Source of the DNA: Streptosporangiaceae bacterium | GTDB taxonomy: Bacteria; Actinomycetota; Actinomycetes; Streptosporangiales; Streptosporangiaceae | NCBI GenBank assembly: GCA_025934375.1 | Contig: JAICYD010000043.1 | Coordinates: 1 to 49,475 of the forward strand | Length of the DNA stretch: 49,475 bases | Direction: 5' to 3' | Shown: in pieces, positions 40,194 to 49,475 of the stretch | How positions within the stretch are numbered: position 1 is the first letter of the stretch | How the letters are laid out: every line of letters begins with the position of its first letter | The notes under the pieces: model-generated | Databases searched by the model: none | Seen by the model: the letters and a program-made list of their open reading frames with translations, nothing else | What the model was told of the DNA's origin: nothing | Translations under genes and position numbers: made by a program

Positions 40194-41081
40194 GTGCCGC
40201 TGATATGGATTGGCCTGGTGCTGGCGTTCGCTTCGGCGCTGGTCACCAACACGGCCTACTCGCTTGAGCATGACGCGGCGGCGGCGCTGCCGCCGTTGTC
40301 GCCGCGGCGCCCGTTCCGGTCGGTGAAGATGCTGCTCGGCGACCGGCGGTGGCTGGCGGCGTTCGGCGCGGAGACCGCGGGCTGGGGCATGTACGTGGCG
40401 GCGCTGGCGCTGGCGCCGCTGGCGCTGGTGCAGTCGGTGGTGGCGTCCGGGGTCGCGGTGCTGGCGTTCGCGACCGCGCACGGGCACCCGTCACGCCTGG
40501 CGCGGCGCGAGCAACTCGCCGTGGTGCTGGCGGTGGCCGGGCTGGCGCTGCTCGCGGTCTCGCTGATCGGGACGGCGCCGTCCGATGAGCACCCGCCAGT
40601 GATCGGCGTCATCATCTGGCTGGCCGCGTGCGGCGGCGGCGCGGCGCTGCTCATGGCCGCGCGGGTGCGCATTGCCCGCGCGGCGGCGCTCGGCCTTGCG
40701 GCTGGCCTGCTGTTCGCTGACGGTGATATCTCCGCCAAGCTGGTCGGCTACGGCGGGCTGTGGCTGATCGCGATTGCCACGCTCATCGTCGCCTACGCCG
40801 TCGGGACCAGCGTGCTGCAGTGGGCCTACCAGCGAGGCGATGCGCTGACGGCTGCGGGCATGGCGACGCTGGCGACGAACGCGATCCCGATCACGGCGGG
40901 GTTCGTGCTGTTCGGCGAGGTGCTGCCGCGCGGCTGGCGAGCCGTGCTGCAGGTGGCGTCGTTCGCGTGCCTGGTGGCGAGCGCCGTCGCGCTCGGGCAC
41001 CAGCAAGCGCCGCAGGCCAGCGGACCGGATCCGCCCGCCGGCCATATGGAACAGGAGCAGCGCGCGTCACCGGAATCATGA
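40194..41081 (+). CDS. DMT-superfamily (EamA/NIPA-like) membrane protein
   Basis: 295 residues from GTG at 40194. Nine to ten membrane helices in a DMT-like pattern (WIGLVLAFASALVTNTAYSL, WGMYVAALALAPLALVQSVV, AGMATLATNAIPITAGFVLF). The layout with a Pro-rich loop after the first helix is like the NIPA/magnesium-transporter-like DMT subgroup of actinomycetes. Its substrate is unknown. It is divergent from the ArsR-ArsC operon and 81 bp upstream of the P-type ATPase on the same strand. Confidence 0.82.
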   Translation: MPLIWIGLVLAFASALVTNTAYSLEHDAAAALPPLSPRRPFRSVKMLLGDRRWLAAFGAETAGWGMYVAALALAPLALVQSVVASGVAVLAFATAHGHPSRLARREQLAVVLAVAGLALLAVSLIGTAPSDEHPPVIGVIIWLAACGGGAALLMAARVRIARAAALGLAAGLLFADGDISAKLVGYGGLWLIAIATLIVAYAVGTSVLQWAYQRGDALTAAGMATLATNAIPITAGFVLFGEVLPRGWRAVLQVASFACLVASAVALGHQQAPQASGPDPPAGHMEQEQRASPES

Positions 41082-41162
41082 CGGGCCTTGTCCCGGTCCC
41101 CGGGGCCCGGTCCGGGCCCTTAGCCTCTGCATACGCGGCACGCACTCGGGGATTATCAGGCC

Positions 41163-43832
41163 ATGAGCCAGCGATCCGGCATGTCGGCCGCACCCGGTCA
41201 GGGCAGGGGCGCGGTTCCCCGCGCGCAGGCTCGGGAGGGCGGGCTGTCCTCGGCCGAGGCCGCGGCGCGGCTGGCCCGCTACGGGCCGAACGAGCTGCCC
41301 CGGGCTCGGAGAACTCCCCTGTGGCGGATGATCGCGGACCAGGCGCGCGACCCCTTGGTGATCGTGCTGCTGGTCGCGGTGGCGCTGACGCTGGCAACGG
41401 GGGACTGGACGGACGCCGGGGTCATCCTTGTGGTGATCGTGGTGAACACCGCGGCGGGCGTTACCCAGGAAGTGAAGGCCGGCCAGGCCATCGCGGCGCT
41501 GTCGGAGCTCACCGCGCCGGAGGCGCGGGTGCTGCGAGACGGCGCGCAGCGGACGGTACCGGCCCCCGAGGTGGTGGCCGGGGACGTGCTGGTGCTCGCC
41601 GAGGGCGACATCGTGCCCGCCGACGCCGACGTGGTGGACGCGGCGGCGCTCCTGATCGATGAGTCGGCGCTGACCGGCGAGTCCGTCCCGGCGGACAAGG
41701 GGGCCGGGCGAGACGCGGTGTCGGCGGGGACGACCGTCGTCCGCGGCCGCGGCCGGGCGGTGGTGACGGCCACAGGTTCAGCCAGCGCGATGGGGCGGAT
41801 CGCCGCGCTGATGGGGGACCGGCAGGGGCTGACCCCGCTGCAACGGCGCCTGGCTGGCGTCGGCCGGGTGCTGGCCGTGGTGGCGGTGGTGCTTTCGGTC
41901 ATCGTGCTGATCATCGGCCTGGCGCGGGGCCAAGGCGCGGAGCTGATGGTGGTCACCGCGATCAGCCTGGTCGTCGCCGCCGTGCCGGAGTCCCTGCCCG
42001 CGGTGGTCACCCTGGCGCTCGCGCTCGGCGCGCGCCGGATGTCGGCCCGCAACGCGCTCATCAGGCGACTGCCGGCGGTGGAGACGCTGGGGTCGGTGAC
42101 CATCCTGGGAACCGACAAGACCGGCACCCTGACTCAGGGCGACATGGTGGTGCGCCGCCTGTGGACCCCGGGCGGCGGCGACGCGGAGGTCAGCGGCACC
42201 GGATACGCGCCGGACGGCGAGCTGACCCGCTGCGGGCACCCGCTGGATCCCGGCCAGGCGCCGGACCTCGCCGGGCTGCTGACCGCGGGCGCGCTGTGCA
42301 ACGACGCGGCGCTGCGGCCCCCGGACGATTTCCAGTCAGACGGCGGCCAGAGGGCGTGGACGGCCGTCGGCGACCCGACCGAGGCGGCCCTGCTGGCCGC
42401 CGCCGTCAAGGCTGGCCTGGATCCCGGCGAGCTGCATGACCGGTTCCCGCGCGTCGCCGAGCTGCCCTTCGACAGCGACAGGAAGCGGATGACCACCGCG
42501 CACCGGCTGCCGGGCGGTGGCGTCCGCGTCATCTGCAAGGGGGCGCCCGAGGTCATGCTGACCCCGGAGTTCATCGCCGACGACGTCGGCACGCTCAGCC
42601 GGGCCGCCGAGCGCGCCGGGGAGCTTGCCCGGGACGGCTTCCGCGTGCTTGCGGTCGCTGCGGCCGGTCGGCCGGGTGAGCCGGGTGAGCCCGGTCAGCC
42701 GGGCCTGCCGCGCGGTGCGGGCCTGGAGCACGGGCTGCGGCTGCTGGGGCTGACCGCGATCTTCGACCCGCCCCGGCCGGCCGCGGCGGCGACCATCGCG
42801 TCCTGCCAGGCGGCGGGCATCACCCCCGTTCTGATCACCGGGGATCATCCCGCGACCGCCGGGGCTATCGCCCGGGAGCTGGGCATCATTGACGACGGCG
42901 CGGAGGTCGTCGACTGCCGCGACGAAGCCAGCGCCGCGAGCTTCGGCACCGCTCGGGTGTTCGCCCGCGCCGCCCCCGAGCAGAAGCTCGCCATCATCGC
43001 CGCCCGCCAGGCGGCCGGGGACGTGGTCGCCATGACCGGCGACGGGGTGAACGACGGGCCGGCGCTGCGCCGCGCGGACATCGGGGTCGCGATGGGCGGG
43101 CGGGGCACCGAGGTCGCCCGCCAGGCCGCCGACCTGGTCCTCGCCGACGACGAGCTCGGCACCGTGGTCGCGGCGGCCGAGGAGGGACGGCGGGTGTATG
43201 CCAACATCCGCCGGTTCTTGCTGTACGGGCTTTCCGGCGGCAGCGCCGAGATCGCGGTCATGCTCGCCGGGCCGCTGGCCGGCCTGGCATTGCCGCTGCT
43301 GCCAGCCCAGATCCTGTGGGTGAACCTGCTCACCCACGGGCTGCCCGGCGTCGCGCTGGGCAGCGAGCCGGCCGACCCGGCCGCGATGCGCCGGCCGCCG
43401 CGGCCGCCGGCGCAGAGCGTTCTCGGGGCGGGCCTGTGGCAGCGCATCGTCCGGGTCGGGGTGGTCATCGCCGCGGTCACCCTCGGGGTGGCGGTGTGGG
43501 GTCATGCCACCGGCAGGCCGTGGCAGAGCATGGCGTTCTTCGCGCTGGGCACCACCCAGCTCGCCGTCGCCCTCGGCTCCCGCGCCCGCCCCGGCACGCT
43601 GGCCAACCCGGCCTTGCTGTGGGCCGTGGCAGGAGCGCTCGGCCTCCAGTTCGCCGGGCTTTACCTGCCGTTCCTCAACGACCTGCTGAAGACCGAGCCG
43701 CTGACCGGCCTTGACCTGCTGGTCGTCTTCGCGCTGTCGTCCCTCGGCTACGCCGCGATCCGCCTGGACCGCGTCGTGCACCCGGACGGTCGCTGGCGGC
43801 CGCGCGCTCGACCCCGGCCGGGCCCACTGTGA
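41163..43832 (+). CDS. P2A-type cation-transporting ATPase (CtpF-like)
   Basis: 889 residues with the full P-type ATPase plan: actuator motif TGES (171-174), PESLP in membrane helix 4 (275-279), phosphorylation site DKTGTLT (Asp318), nucleotide-binding KGAPEVM, hinge GDGVND (626-631), and a C-terminal membrane domain (LWVNLLTHGLPGVALGSEP). The PESLP motif and the lack of N-terminal heavy-metal domains place it in the Ca2+/PMA-type group that includes mycobacterial CtpF. It would export Ca2+ or other cations. In M. tuberculosis ctpF belongs to the DosR regulon; here a weak DosR-box-like sequence (41114-41127, 10 of 14 matches) precedes it. Confidence 0.93.
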   Translation: MSQRSGMSAAPGQGRGAVPRAQAREGGLSSAEAAARLARYGPNELPRARRTPLWRMIADQARDPLVIVLLVAVALTLATGDWTDAGVILVVIVVNTAAGVTQEVKAGQAIAALSELTAPEARVLRDGAQRTVPAPEVVAGDVLVLAEGDIVPADADVVDAAALLIDESALTGESVPADKGAGRDAVSAGTTVVRGRGRAVVTATGSASAMGRIAALMGDRQGLTPLQRRLAGVGRVLAVVAVVLSVIVLIIGLARGQGAELMVVTAISLVVAAVPESLPAVVTLALALGARRMSARNALIRRLPAVETLGSVTILGTDKTGTLTQGDMVVRRLWTPGGGDAEVSGTGYAPDGELTRCGHPLDPGQAPDLAGLLTAGALCNDAALRPPDDFQSDGGQRAWTAVGDPTEAALLAAAVKAGLDPGELHDRFPRVAELPFDSDRKRMTTAHRLPGGGVRVICKGAPEVMLTPEFIADDVGTLSRAAERAGELARDGFRVLAVAAAGRPGEPGEPGQPGLPRGAGLEHGLRLLGLTAIFDPPRPAAAATIASCQAAGITPVLITGDHPATAGAIARELGIIDDGAEVVDCRDEASAASFGTARVFARAAPEQKLAIIAARQAAGDVVAMTGDGVNDGPALRRADIGVAMGGRGTEVARQAADLVLADDELGTVVAAAEEGRRVYANIRRFLLYGLSGGSAEIAVMLAGPLAGLALPLLPAQILWVNLLTHGLPGVALGSEPADPAAMRRPPRPPAQSVLGAGLWQRIVRVGVVIAAVTLGVAVWGHATGRPWQSMAFFALGTTQLAVALGSRARPGTLANPALLWAVAGALGLQFAGLYLPFLNDLLKTEPLTGLDLLVVFALSSLGYAAIRLDRVVHPDGRWRPRARPRPGPL

Positions 43833-43989
43833 CGAGGCGCATTCCCGCCCGCGAGCGCGTGAACGGAAGCTTCGGTGCCGACGATAACCTGACGGGCTGA
43901 CCGCGGCATCCACCACTCCTGCAGGCAGGCCTGGGATCGCGGTCAAGGAAGCGAAGTTCAGGAGCCGGCCCGGGATCGTGGCATTCATC

Positions 43990-44772
43990 TCACGCTCGTC
44001 GTGCCCAGCTGCTGATCATGAGGGGTGCGAAGATGACGCTGTCGCTGTCGCGGCACAGTGCGGTGAATGACCCCAGGTCGGCCTGGTCGATCCAGCCGCC
44101 GGCGAGCAGGCCCGGGGCGAGCTGCTCCACCAGCAGTTCCCACTGCGGGATGCCGTGGGTGGCATCGGCTCGCACCTGTACCGCGACCGCTTGCGCACCG
44201 ACATCCGTGAGGCCGGCCGCAGTGAGGCACCGGGGGAGCCGCCGGGCGTATTCGGGGTCGTAGCCGCGGCTGCGCATGAACTCGCGGCACGCGCTGGTGA
44301 CACGGGTGTAGGTGGGCGACGGCGGGTCGATGACCTCCGCCGTGGCCCAGTCGAGGTCCTCCACGAGCAGCCAGCCCCCAGGCGCGAGGCCCTGTGCCAG
44401 CGAGGCGAGGACGTTGTCACGTTGCGGGAGGTGCTCGAGCAGCAGCCTCGCGTGGATGAGGTCGAACTGGCCGGGCGGGAGCGGCGTGGCGGTCACGTCC
44501 TGGCGGGCGACGGTGATGGTGGCGTCGGCGAGCGGGGCGAGGAACCGGGTGTCGGTGTCGACGGCCAGGACCTGGCCACCCGGTCCGACGTGGCGCGCGA
44601 GGAGCTCGGCGACGCTGCCCGTGCCGGCTCCGATCTCGGCGCAGCGGGCGCCCGGAGGCAGGTCCAGGCGCTCGATCAGCGCCATCGTGCCGGGATCGTA
44701 GAGCTGGGTCAAGCTGTTGAGCCGATCGCGCTCGGCGTGCCAGGTGGGGTCGAGCAGGTACTGAGTCGGCAT
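43990..44772 (-). CDS. Class I SAM-dependent methyltransferase
   Basis: 260 residues from ATG at 44772. Motif I is RCAEIGAGTGSVAELLA, followed by VLAVDTDTRFLAPL and the QFDLIHARLLLEHLPQRDNVLASL region typical of small-molecule methyltransferases. WLLVEDLDWATAEVIDPP and a C-terminal helical part complete the fold. The substrate is unknown. Divergent from the LAL regulator, which could control it. Confidence 0.88.
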   Translation of the reverse strand: MPTQYLLDPTWHAERDRLNSLTQLYDPGTMALIERLDLPPGARCAEIGAGTGSVAELLARHVGPGGQVLAVDTDTRFLAPLADATITVARQDVTATPLPPGQFDLIHARLLLEHLPQRDNVLASLAQGLAPGGWLLVEDLDWATAEVIDPPSPTYTRVTSACREFMRSRGYDPEYARRLPRCLTAAGLTDVGAQAVAVQVRADATHGIPQWELLVEQLAPGLLAGGWIDQADLGSFTALCRDSDSVIFAPLMISSWARRA

Positions 44773-44931
44773 GGGAGCCTCCAGGCTATTGATGCCGGTT
44801 TCCGGGGATCTGGGCGGCGGCCGCGTGACCGCTCACCGGGTATCGTCGCCGACGGGACGCTCGCCCCGCACTGGGGTGAGACCCTGGTATTTAGCGTCTT
44901 GGTCCCCGGGAATTGACGGTCCCGGACGCGG

Positions 44932-47826
44932 GTGGCGTCGGCGCAGGTGATCTCGGCCCGGGCCGCCGAGCGGAAGGGGTGCCAGTTGGCGGGGGGCGAC
45001 CTGTGGGAGCGCGAGGGCGAGGTCGCCGCGCTGGGTGCCGCTTTCGACGCCGCCGCGAGCGGGACCGGCAAGCTCGTACTCGTCGAAGGACCCCCCGGTA
45101 TCGGCAAGTCACGCCTGCTCGCAGTGGCCCGCTCGCTCGCGGCCGAGCGGCACCTGCCCGTCTTCGCGGCCCGTGGACTGGAACTTGAGCGGGAGGTGCC
45201 GTTCGGCCTGGCAAGGCAGTTGTTCGTGTCGCCGCTGCTGCGCGCCTCCGGCCCGGAGCGAGCCACCCTGCTGGCCGGGCCGGCGGCGCTGGCCGAGCCC
45301 CTGCTGCACGGGCTCCACGCCGACGCGCAAGTCGGCGAAGGCCGGGCCGGGGCGCTGGTCGAAGGCCTGCGCTGGCTGGCGGCCAACCTCGCCCAGGCGC
45401 ATGCGGACGGCTCATCGCCCGCCCGCCTGGCCATCGTCGTTGACGACGCGCAGTGGGCCGACCGGCCGTCCTTGCGCTTCCTTGCCCATATCGCCGGGCA
45501 GTCGCAGGACGCCGGGCTCTGCGTCATCGCGGCAGTGCGCACGGGCGAGCCCGGCGAGGCGCGCGACCTGCTGGGGCGGCTGCGCGCCGTGCGGGGCTGC
45601 GTGCGGCTGCGTCCGGCCGTGCTCACCGAGGAGGCAGTCAGCGGCCTGATCCGCGCTCACCATTTTCCCGACGCAACGGATGAGTTCTGCCGGTCATGCG
45701 CGCACGTCAGCGGTGGCAACCCTTTCCTGCTCCAGGAGCTGCTCGCGGTGCTGCGGGCCGACGTGGTGGTGCCCACGGACGACGCCGCGCGCCGGGTCAG
45801 CGGGCTGCTACCCGAGTCGGTCATGGACGCCGTCGTGGTCAACGTGGCCCGCTTGCCCGAAACGGCAGGGCGGCTGGCCGCCGCGGTCGCGGTACTCGGG
45901 CAGGCGCCCGTCCTGCTCGCGGGTGAGCTGGCCGGCCTCGGCATAGCCGAGGCCGAGCAAGCCGCCGACCTGCTCGCCGCGGCCGGCCTAATCGTGGCCG
46001 GCGAGCCGCTGGCTTTCGTGCACCCGCTGCTCGGGTCGGCGGTCCTGGCTGACCTCGGGTCCTTTAGACGGGCACGTGCGCACCGCCGCGCGGCCGCGCT
46101 GCTCGACCGCGACGGCGCCGATGCGGCCAGCGTCGCCGGCCACCTGATCGAGACCCGGCCCGAAGGCGAGGCGTGGGCCGCGGCGGCGCTTCGCGCTGCC
46201 GGGCACGACGCCCTGGTGCATGGTGAATCACGGGTCGCGGTGCGGCTGCTACGGCGCGCGCTGCAAGAGCGGCCCCCGCCGCAGGACCGCGACGCGATCT
46301 TGATCGAGCTGGCCCACGCCGAGGCAGCCGACGGCTCGCCGGACGCGGTCAACCGGCTCGCCCAGGTGCTCGAGCACGTCCGCGACCCGCGCACCCGGGC
46401 CGAGGCCTGCAACCAGCTGGCACGGCTGCTGTTCTTCAAGGGCGAGATCGCTGAGTCAGCCGCCGCTGCCGAGCGCGGCCTGGCCGAGATCGACCCGGGC
46501 GACGACCTGGCCGCCCACCTGCTGTCCGCCCAGCTCACAGCGGCCACGTTCGTCCCCGCGCTGCGGGCAGGGCTCACCAGGCAGCTCGAGGCGCACCTGC
46601 CGGACGCGCGCAGCGGGCGGCCGCCCCGTGATCCGATGATGTGCGCGCACGTGAGTGCCCGCATGGCCATCGCCGGCGATCCCGCCGCGCTCGTGCTGCC
46701 CATCGCGGAAGGCGCATTCGCCCGGCATCCGCTGGTGGATGACCGGGCACACGGGATAGTGCTGGGCTTCCCGGTCGTTGCCCTGGTGATCATCGACGAG
46801 CTCGAGCGCGCGGCGGATGTGCTCAAGTCCGCCCTGGACGCCGAGCGCGCCCGCACCTCACTGATCACCCAGACGGTCGCCTACCACTGGTCCTCCGTCG
46901 TGGCCTACCGGCGCGGCGATCTCGTTCAGGCGCACGCCCACGCCCAGCACGCGCTGACCGCATGCCGCACCAGCGACTGGAACCTGTACGGCCCGTGGAT
47001 CGCGGCCAACCTCGCGCAGGTTTACCTGGAATGGGGAGAGACCGATGCCGCGGGCGCGGTCCTCGACGCTGACCGCGACGACGCCGTCGACCCAGTCGGC
47101 GCAAGCCTCCGGCTGGAAGCCCGCGGCCGCCTCGCGTTCGCGCTCGGCCAGCCCGGGCAGGCACTCGCGCACTTCACCGCCGCCGGCGCGACGGCTAGCG
47201 CCCTCGGGCTCGTGAGCCCGGGCTTCCTGCCCTGGCGTTCGTGGGCGGCGCAGGCGGCGATCCGGGCTGGACACGGCGAGCAGGCGGCGGGACTGATCGC
47301 TGACGAGCTCGCCCTCGCCCGCAGGGCGGGCAACTCCCGGTCGGCCGGGATCGCGCTGCGCGCGAGCGGCCTGATCGCCGGGGGCGACCAGGCGATCGCG
47401 TTGCTGTCGGAATCGGTAAAGACGCTGGAAGCCACATCCGGGCGGCTAGAGCTCGCCCGCTCCCTGGCCGAGCTCGGCTCCGCCCTGCGCCGCGGCGGGC
47501 AACGCTCCCCGGCCCGCCCGGTACTGCACCGCGCCCTTGACATCGCCACCAGCTGCGGCGCGCAGGTGCTGGCCGAACGCGCGCGGACCGAGCTCGTGGC
47601 CACCGGCAGCCGCCCCCGGCGTACCCGGCTCAGCGGGATCGAATCGCTAACCCCGGCCGAGCTGCGCGTCGCCGAGCTCGCAAGCCAAGGCCGCACGAAT
47701 ACCGAGATCGCGCATGCCCTGTTCGTCACCACGAAGACGGTCGAATGGCACCTGGCGAACGCGTTCCGCAAACTCGGCGTCACCAGCCGCCGCGACCTCG
47801 CCACCGCCCTGCCCGGGTCCGCGTGA
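44932..47826 (+). CDS. LAL-type LuxR transcriptional regulator
   Basis: 964 residues from GTG 44932. A TTG at 44986 with AAGGGG 7 nt upstream is a good alternative start. The N-terminal AAA domain has Walker A EGPPGIGKS (about 52-60) and Walker B AIVVDDAQWAD. The middle is a long TPR-like helical region, and the last 60 residues form a LuxR helix-turn-helix (SLTPAELRVAELASQGRTNT, then TVEWHLANAFRKLGV). Such regulators use ATP and bind a ligand or partner, often controlling secondary metabolism or sugar use. The target is unknown. Confidence 0.92.
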   Translation: MASAQVISARAAERKGCQLAGGDLWEREGEVAALGAAFDAAASGTGKLVLVEGPPGIGKSRLLAVARSLAAERHLPVFAARGLELEREVPFGLARQLFVSPLLRASGPERATLLAGPAALAEPLLHGLHADAQVGEGRAGALVEGLRWLAANLAQAHADGSSPARLAIVVDDAQWADRPSLRFLAHIAGQSQDAGLCVIAAVRTGEPGEARDLLGRLRAVRGCVRLRPAVLTEEAVSGLIRAHHFPDATDEFCRSCAHVSGGNPFLLQELLAVLRADVVVPTDDAARRVSGLLPESVMDAVVVNVARLPETAGRLAAAVAVLGQAPVLLAGELAGLGIAEAEQAADLLAAAGLIVAGEPLAFVHPLLGSAVLADLGSFRRARAHRRAAALLDRDGADAASVAGHLIETRPEGEAWAAAALRAAGHDALVHGESRVAVRLLRRALQERPPPQDRDAILIELAHAEAADGSPDAVNRLAQVLEHVRDPRTRAEACNQLARLLFFKGEIAESAAAAERGLAEIDPGDDLAAHLLSAQLTAATFVPALRAGLTRQLEAHLPDARSGRPPRDPMMCAHVSARMAIAGDPAALVLPIAEGAFARHPLVDDRAHGIVLGFPVVALVIIDELERAADVLKSALDAERARTSLITQTVAYHWSSVVAYRRGDLVQAHAHAQHALTACRTSDWNLYGPWIAANLAQVYLEWGETDAAGAVLDADRDDAVDPVGASLRLEARGRLAFALGQPGQALAHFTAAGATASALGLVSPGFLPWRSWAAQAAIRAGHGEQAAGLIADELALARRAGNSRSAGIALRASGLIAGGDQAIALLSESVKTLEATSGRLELARSLAELGSALRRGGQRSPARPVLHRALDIATSCGAQVLAERARTELVATGSRPRRTRLSGIESLTPAELRVAELASQGRTNTEIAHALFVTTKTVEWHLANAFRKLGVTSRRDLATALPGSA

Positions 47827-47939
47827 TCTTCGCGATCCGCGATTTCCGCTCGCGCCAGGACGGCGACGCCGATGCCAGCCTGGATGGGAGTCCCGCCTAC
47901 CAGTGGATCGCCCCCCGGACCGCAACGGGTTAGCCCTTC

Positions 47940-48596
47940 ATGATCACGTCATGTCCGGCCACTACCATGCCCGGAGTGGACGAGGGAACGCGGACCCGGG
48001 CGAGCCGGGCTGCACGCAGGGCCGACGCCGGCGTCGAGGGGAACGCACGCCTCACCGCGGTCAACGCCGCCTTGCTGCTGGTCCTGCTTGCCGCTGAAGG
48101 TGTCACGATCCTCGGCGTGCGCCGGATGCTGACCCTGCACGTGTTCATCGGCATGGTCTTGATCCCCCCAGTGATGCTCAAGGTGGGCAGCACCGGCTGG
48201 CGCTTCATCCGGTATTACGCAGGCGCGCCTGCTTACCAGCGCAAGGGCCCGCCACCCATCCTGCTGCGCCTGCTCGGGCCGGTCGTGGTGATCCTCACCC
48301 TGGTCCTGCTCGCCAGCGGCGTGGCACTTGTCCTGGTCGGTCCGCCCCAGGCCCGGATGCTGCTCCTCGTGCACAAAGCCAGCTTTATCCTGTGGCTCGG
48401 CGCGATGGCCGTCCATGTGCTCGGCCATCTCGCCGAGGTCGCCAGGCTCGCGCCGCGCGACTGGCTGCGTCGCGGTCGTCGCGACGTCACTGGCGCTAGC
48501 GCCCGGCTGTGGCTGGTCACGGCGGGCATGGTCGCCGGGGCGATGCTGGGGGCTGTGCTTATCAGCTGGGCCAGCCCCTGGCTGGCGGCCCGGTAA
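47940..48596 (+). CDS. Integral membrane protein with putative heme-ligand histidines
   Basis: 218 residues (ATG 47940; ATG 47967 would give 209). Five hydrophobic segments at about 40-58, 63-85, 111-133, 141-164 and 191-212. Histidines lie in or next to the second and fourth helices (H67, H145, H159, H163), recalling four-helix cytochrome b561-type or DUF4405-like proteins. It would be an inner-membrane electron carrier or sensor. It sits directly upstream, on the same strand, of a DosS-like sensor gene; a shared redox role is inferred only from position. Confidence 0.65.
   Translation: MITSCPATTMPGVDEGTRTRASRAARRADAGVEGNARLTAVNAALLLVLLAAEGVTILGVRRMLTLHVFIGMVLIPPVMLKVGSTGWRFIRYYAGAPAYQRKGPPPILLRLLGPVVVILTLVLLASGVALVLVGPPQARMLLLVHKASFILWLGAMAVHVLGHLAEVARLAPRDWLRRGRRDVTGASARLWLVTAGMVAGAMLGAVLISWASPWLAAR

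Positions 48597-49475
<879 letters not shown>

Overview
The window is high-GC, densely coded DNA with very strong GC bias at third codon positions. It carries DnaG, an HrdB/RpoD-like principal sigma factor, ECF and LAL regulators, a DUF574-type methyltransferase, a TerC protein and a DosS/DevS-like sensor kinase. Together these point to a chromosomal segment of a soil-type actinomycete (Streptosporangiales/Streptomyces-like); the species cannot be named from the sequence alone.

Layout. 1-1291: an AbiEi-like/DUF559-type protein, a broken duplicate of it, and a 17-bp tandem repeat. 1283-7007: housekeeping block with a HAD phosphatase carrying a very long proline-rich insert, dnaG, the principal sigma factor with a strong terminator, a second tandem repeat, a YtxH-like protein and tRNA-Asn. 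7008-7947: no supported gene. 7948-12533: accessory block with a MazG-like pyrophosphohydrolase, a LysR regulator overlapping a nuclease-methyltransferase fusion, a divergent membrane-anchored protein with a palindrome between them, and an extra IF-1 gene preceded by a truncated IF-1-like peptide. 13002-20641: GNAT, lipoprotein, a frameshifted DUF1905 gene, sulfotransferase, a NACHT membrane ATPase, a methyltransferase and a broken TnsA-like transposase fragment. 20697-28000: TerC, a PIG-L-like protein lacking its metal motif, a secreted lectin/DUF11 protein, an ECF sigma factor opposite a YCII protein, and a DUF574 methyltransferase with a coupled small gene.

27859-33172 is a polar amino-acid ABC importer operon (binding lipoprotein, permease, ATPase) coupled to a gamma-glutamyltransferase, with a LacI regulator facing it and an 18-bp palindrome in front of the operon. 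This suggests gamma-glutamyl peptide use under LacI control.

33263-40100 is a metal(loid) resistance island: ArsR with a CVC metal motif, an ArsI/CadI dioxygenase-fold protein, a DinB-fold protein, a CoA-disulfide-reductase-like flavoenzyme, an arsenic-type aquaporin, two different ArsR-ArsC fusions, ChrA and a VOC protein. Candidate ArsR operators lie at three promoters. Downstream come a DMT-family membrane protein and a P2A-type cation ATPase resembling mycobacterial CtpF.

The right end (43990-49475) has a methyltransferase, a large LAL/LuxR regulator, a histidine-bearing membrane protein and the 5' part of a DosS/DosT-like GAF sensor. A DosR-box-like site lies 12 bp before its start, and a His aligns with the DosS heme ligand. 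This suggests an oxygen/NO/redox regulon. The points most worth following up are the nuclease-methyltransferase locus, the IF-1 duplication, the NACHT gene, the dual ArsR-ArsC island and the DosR-box/sensor pair.
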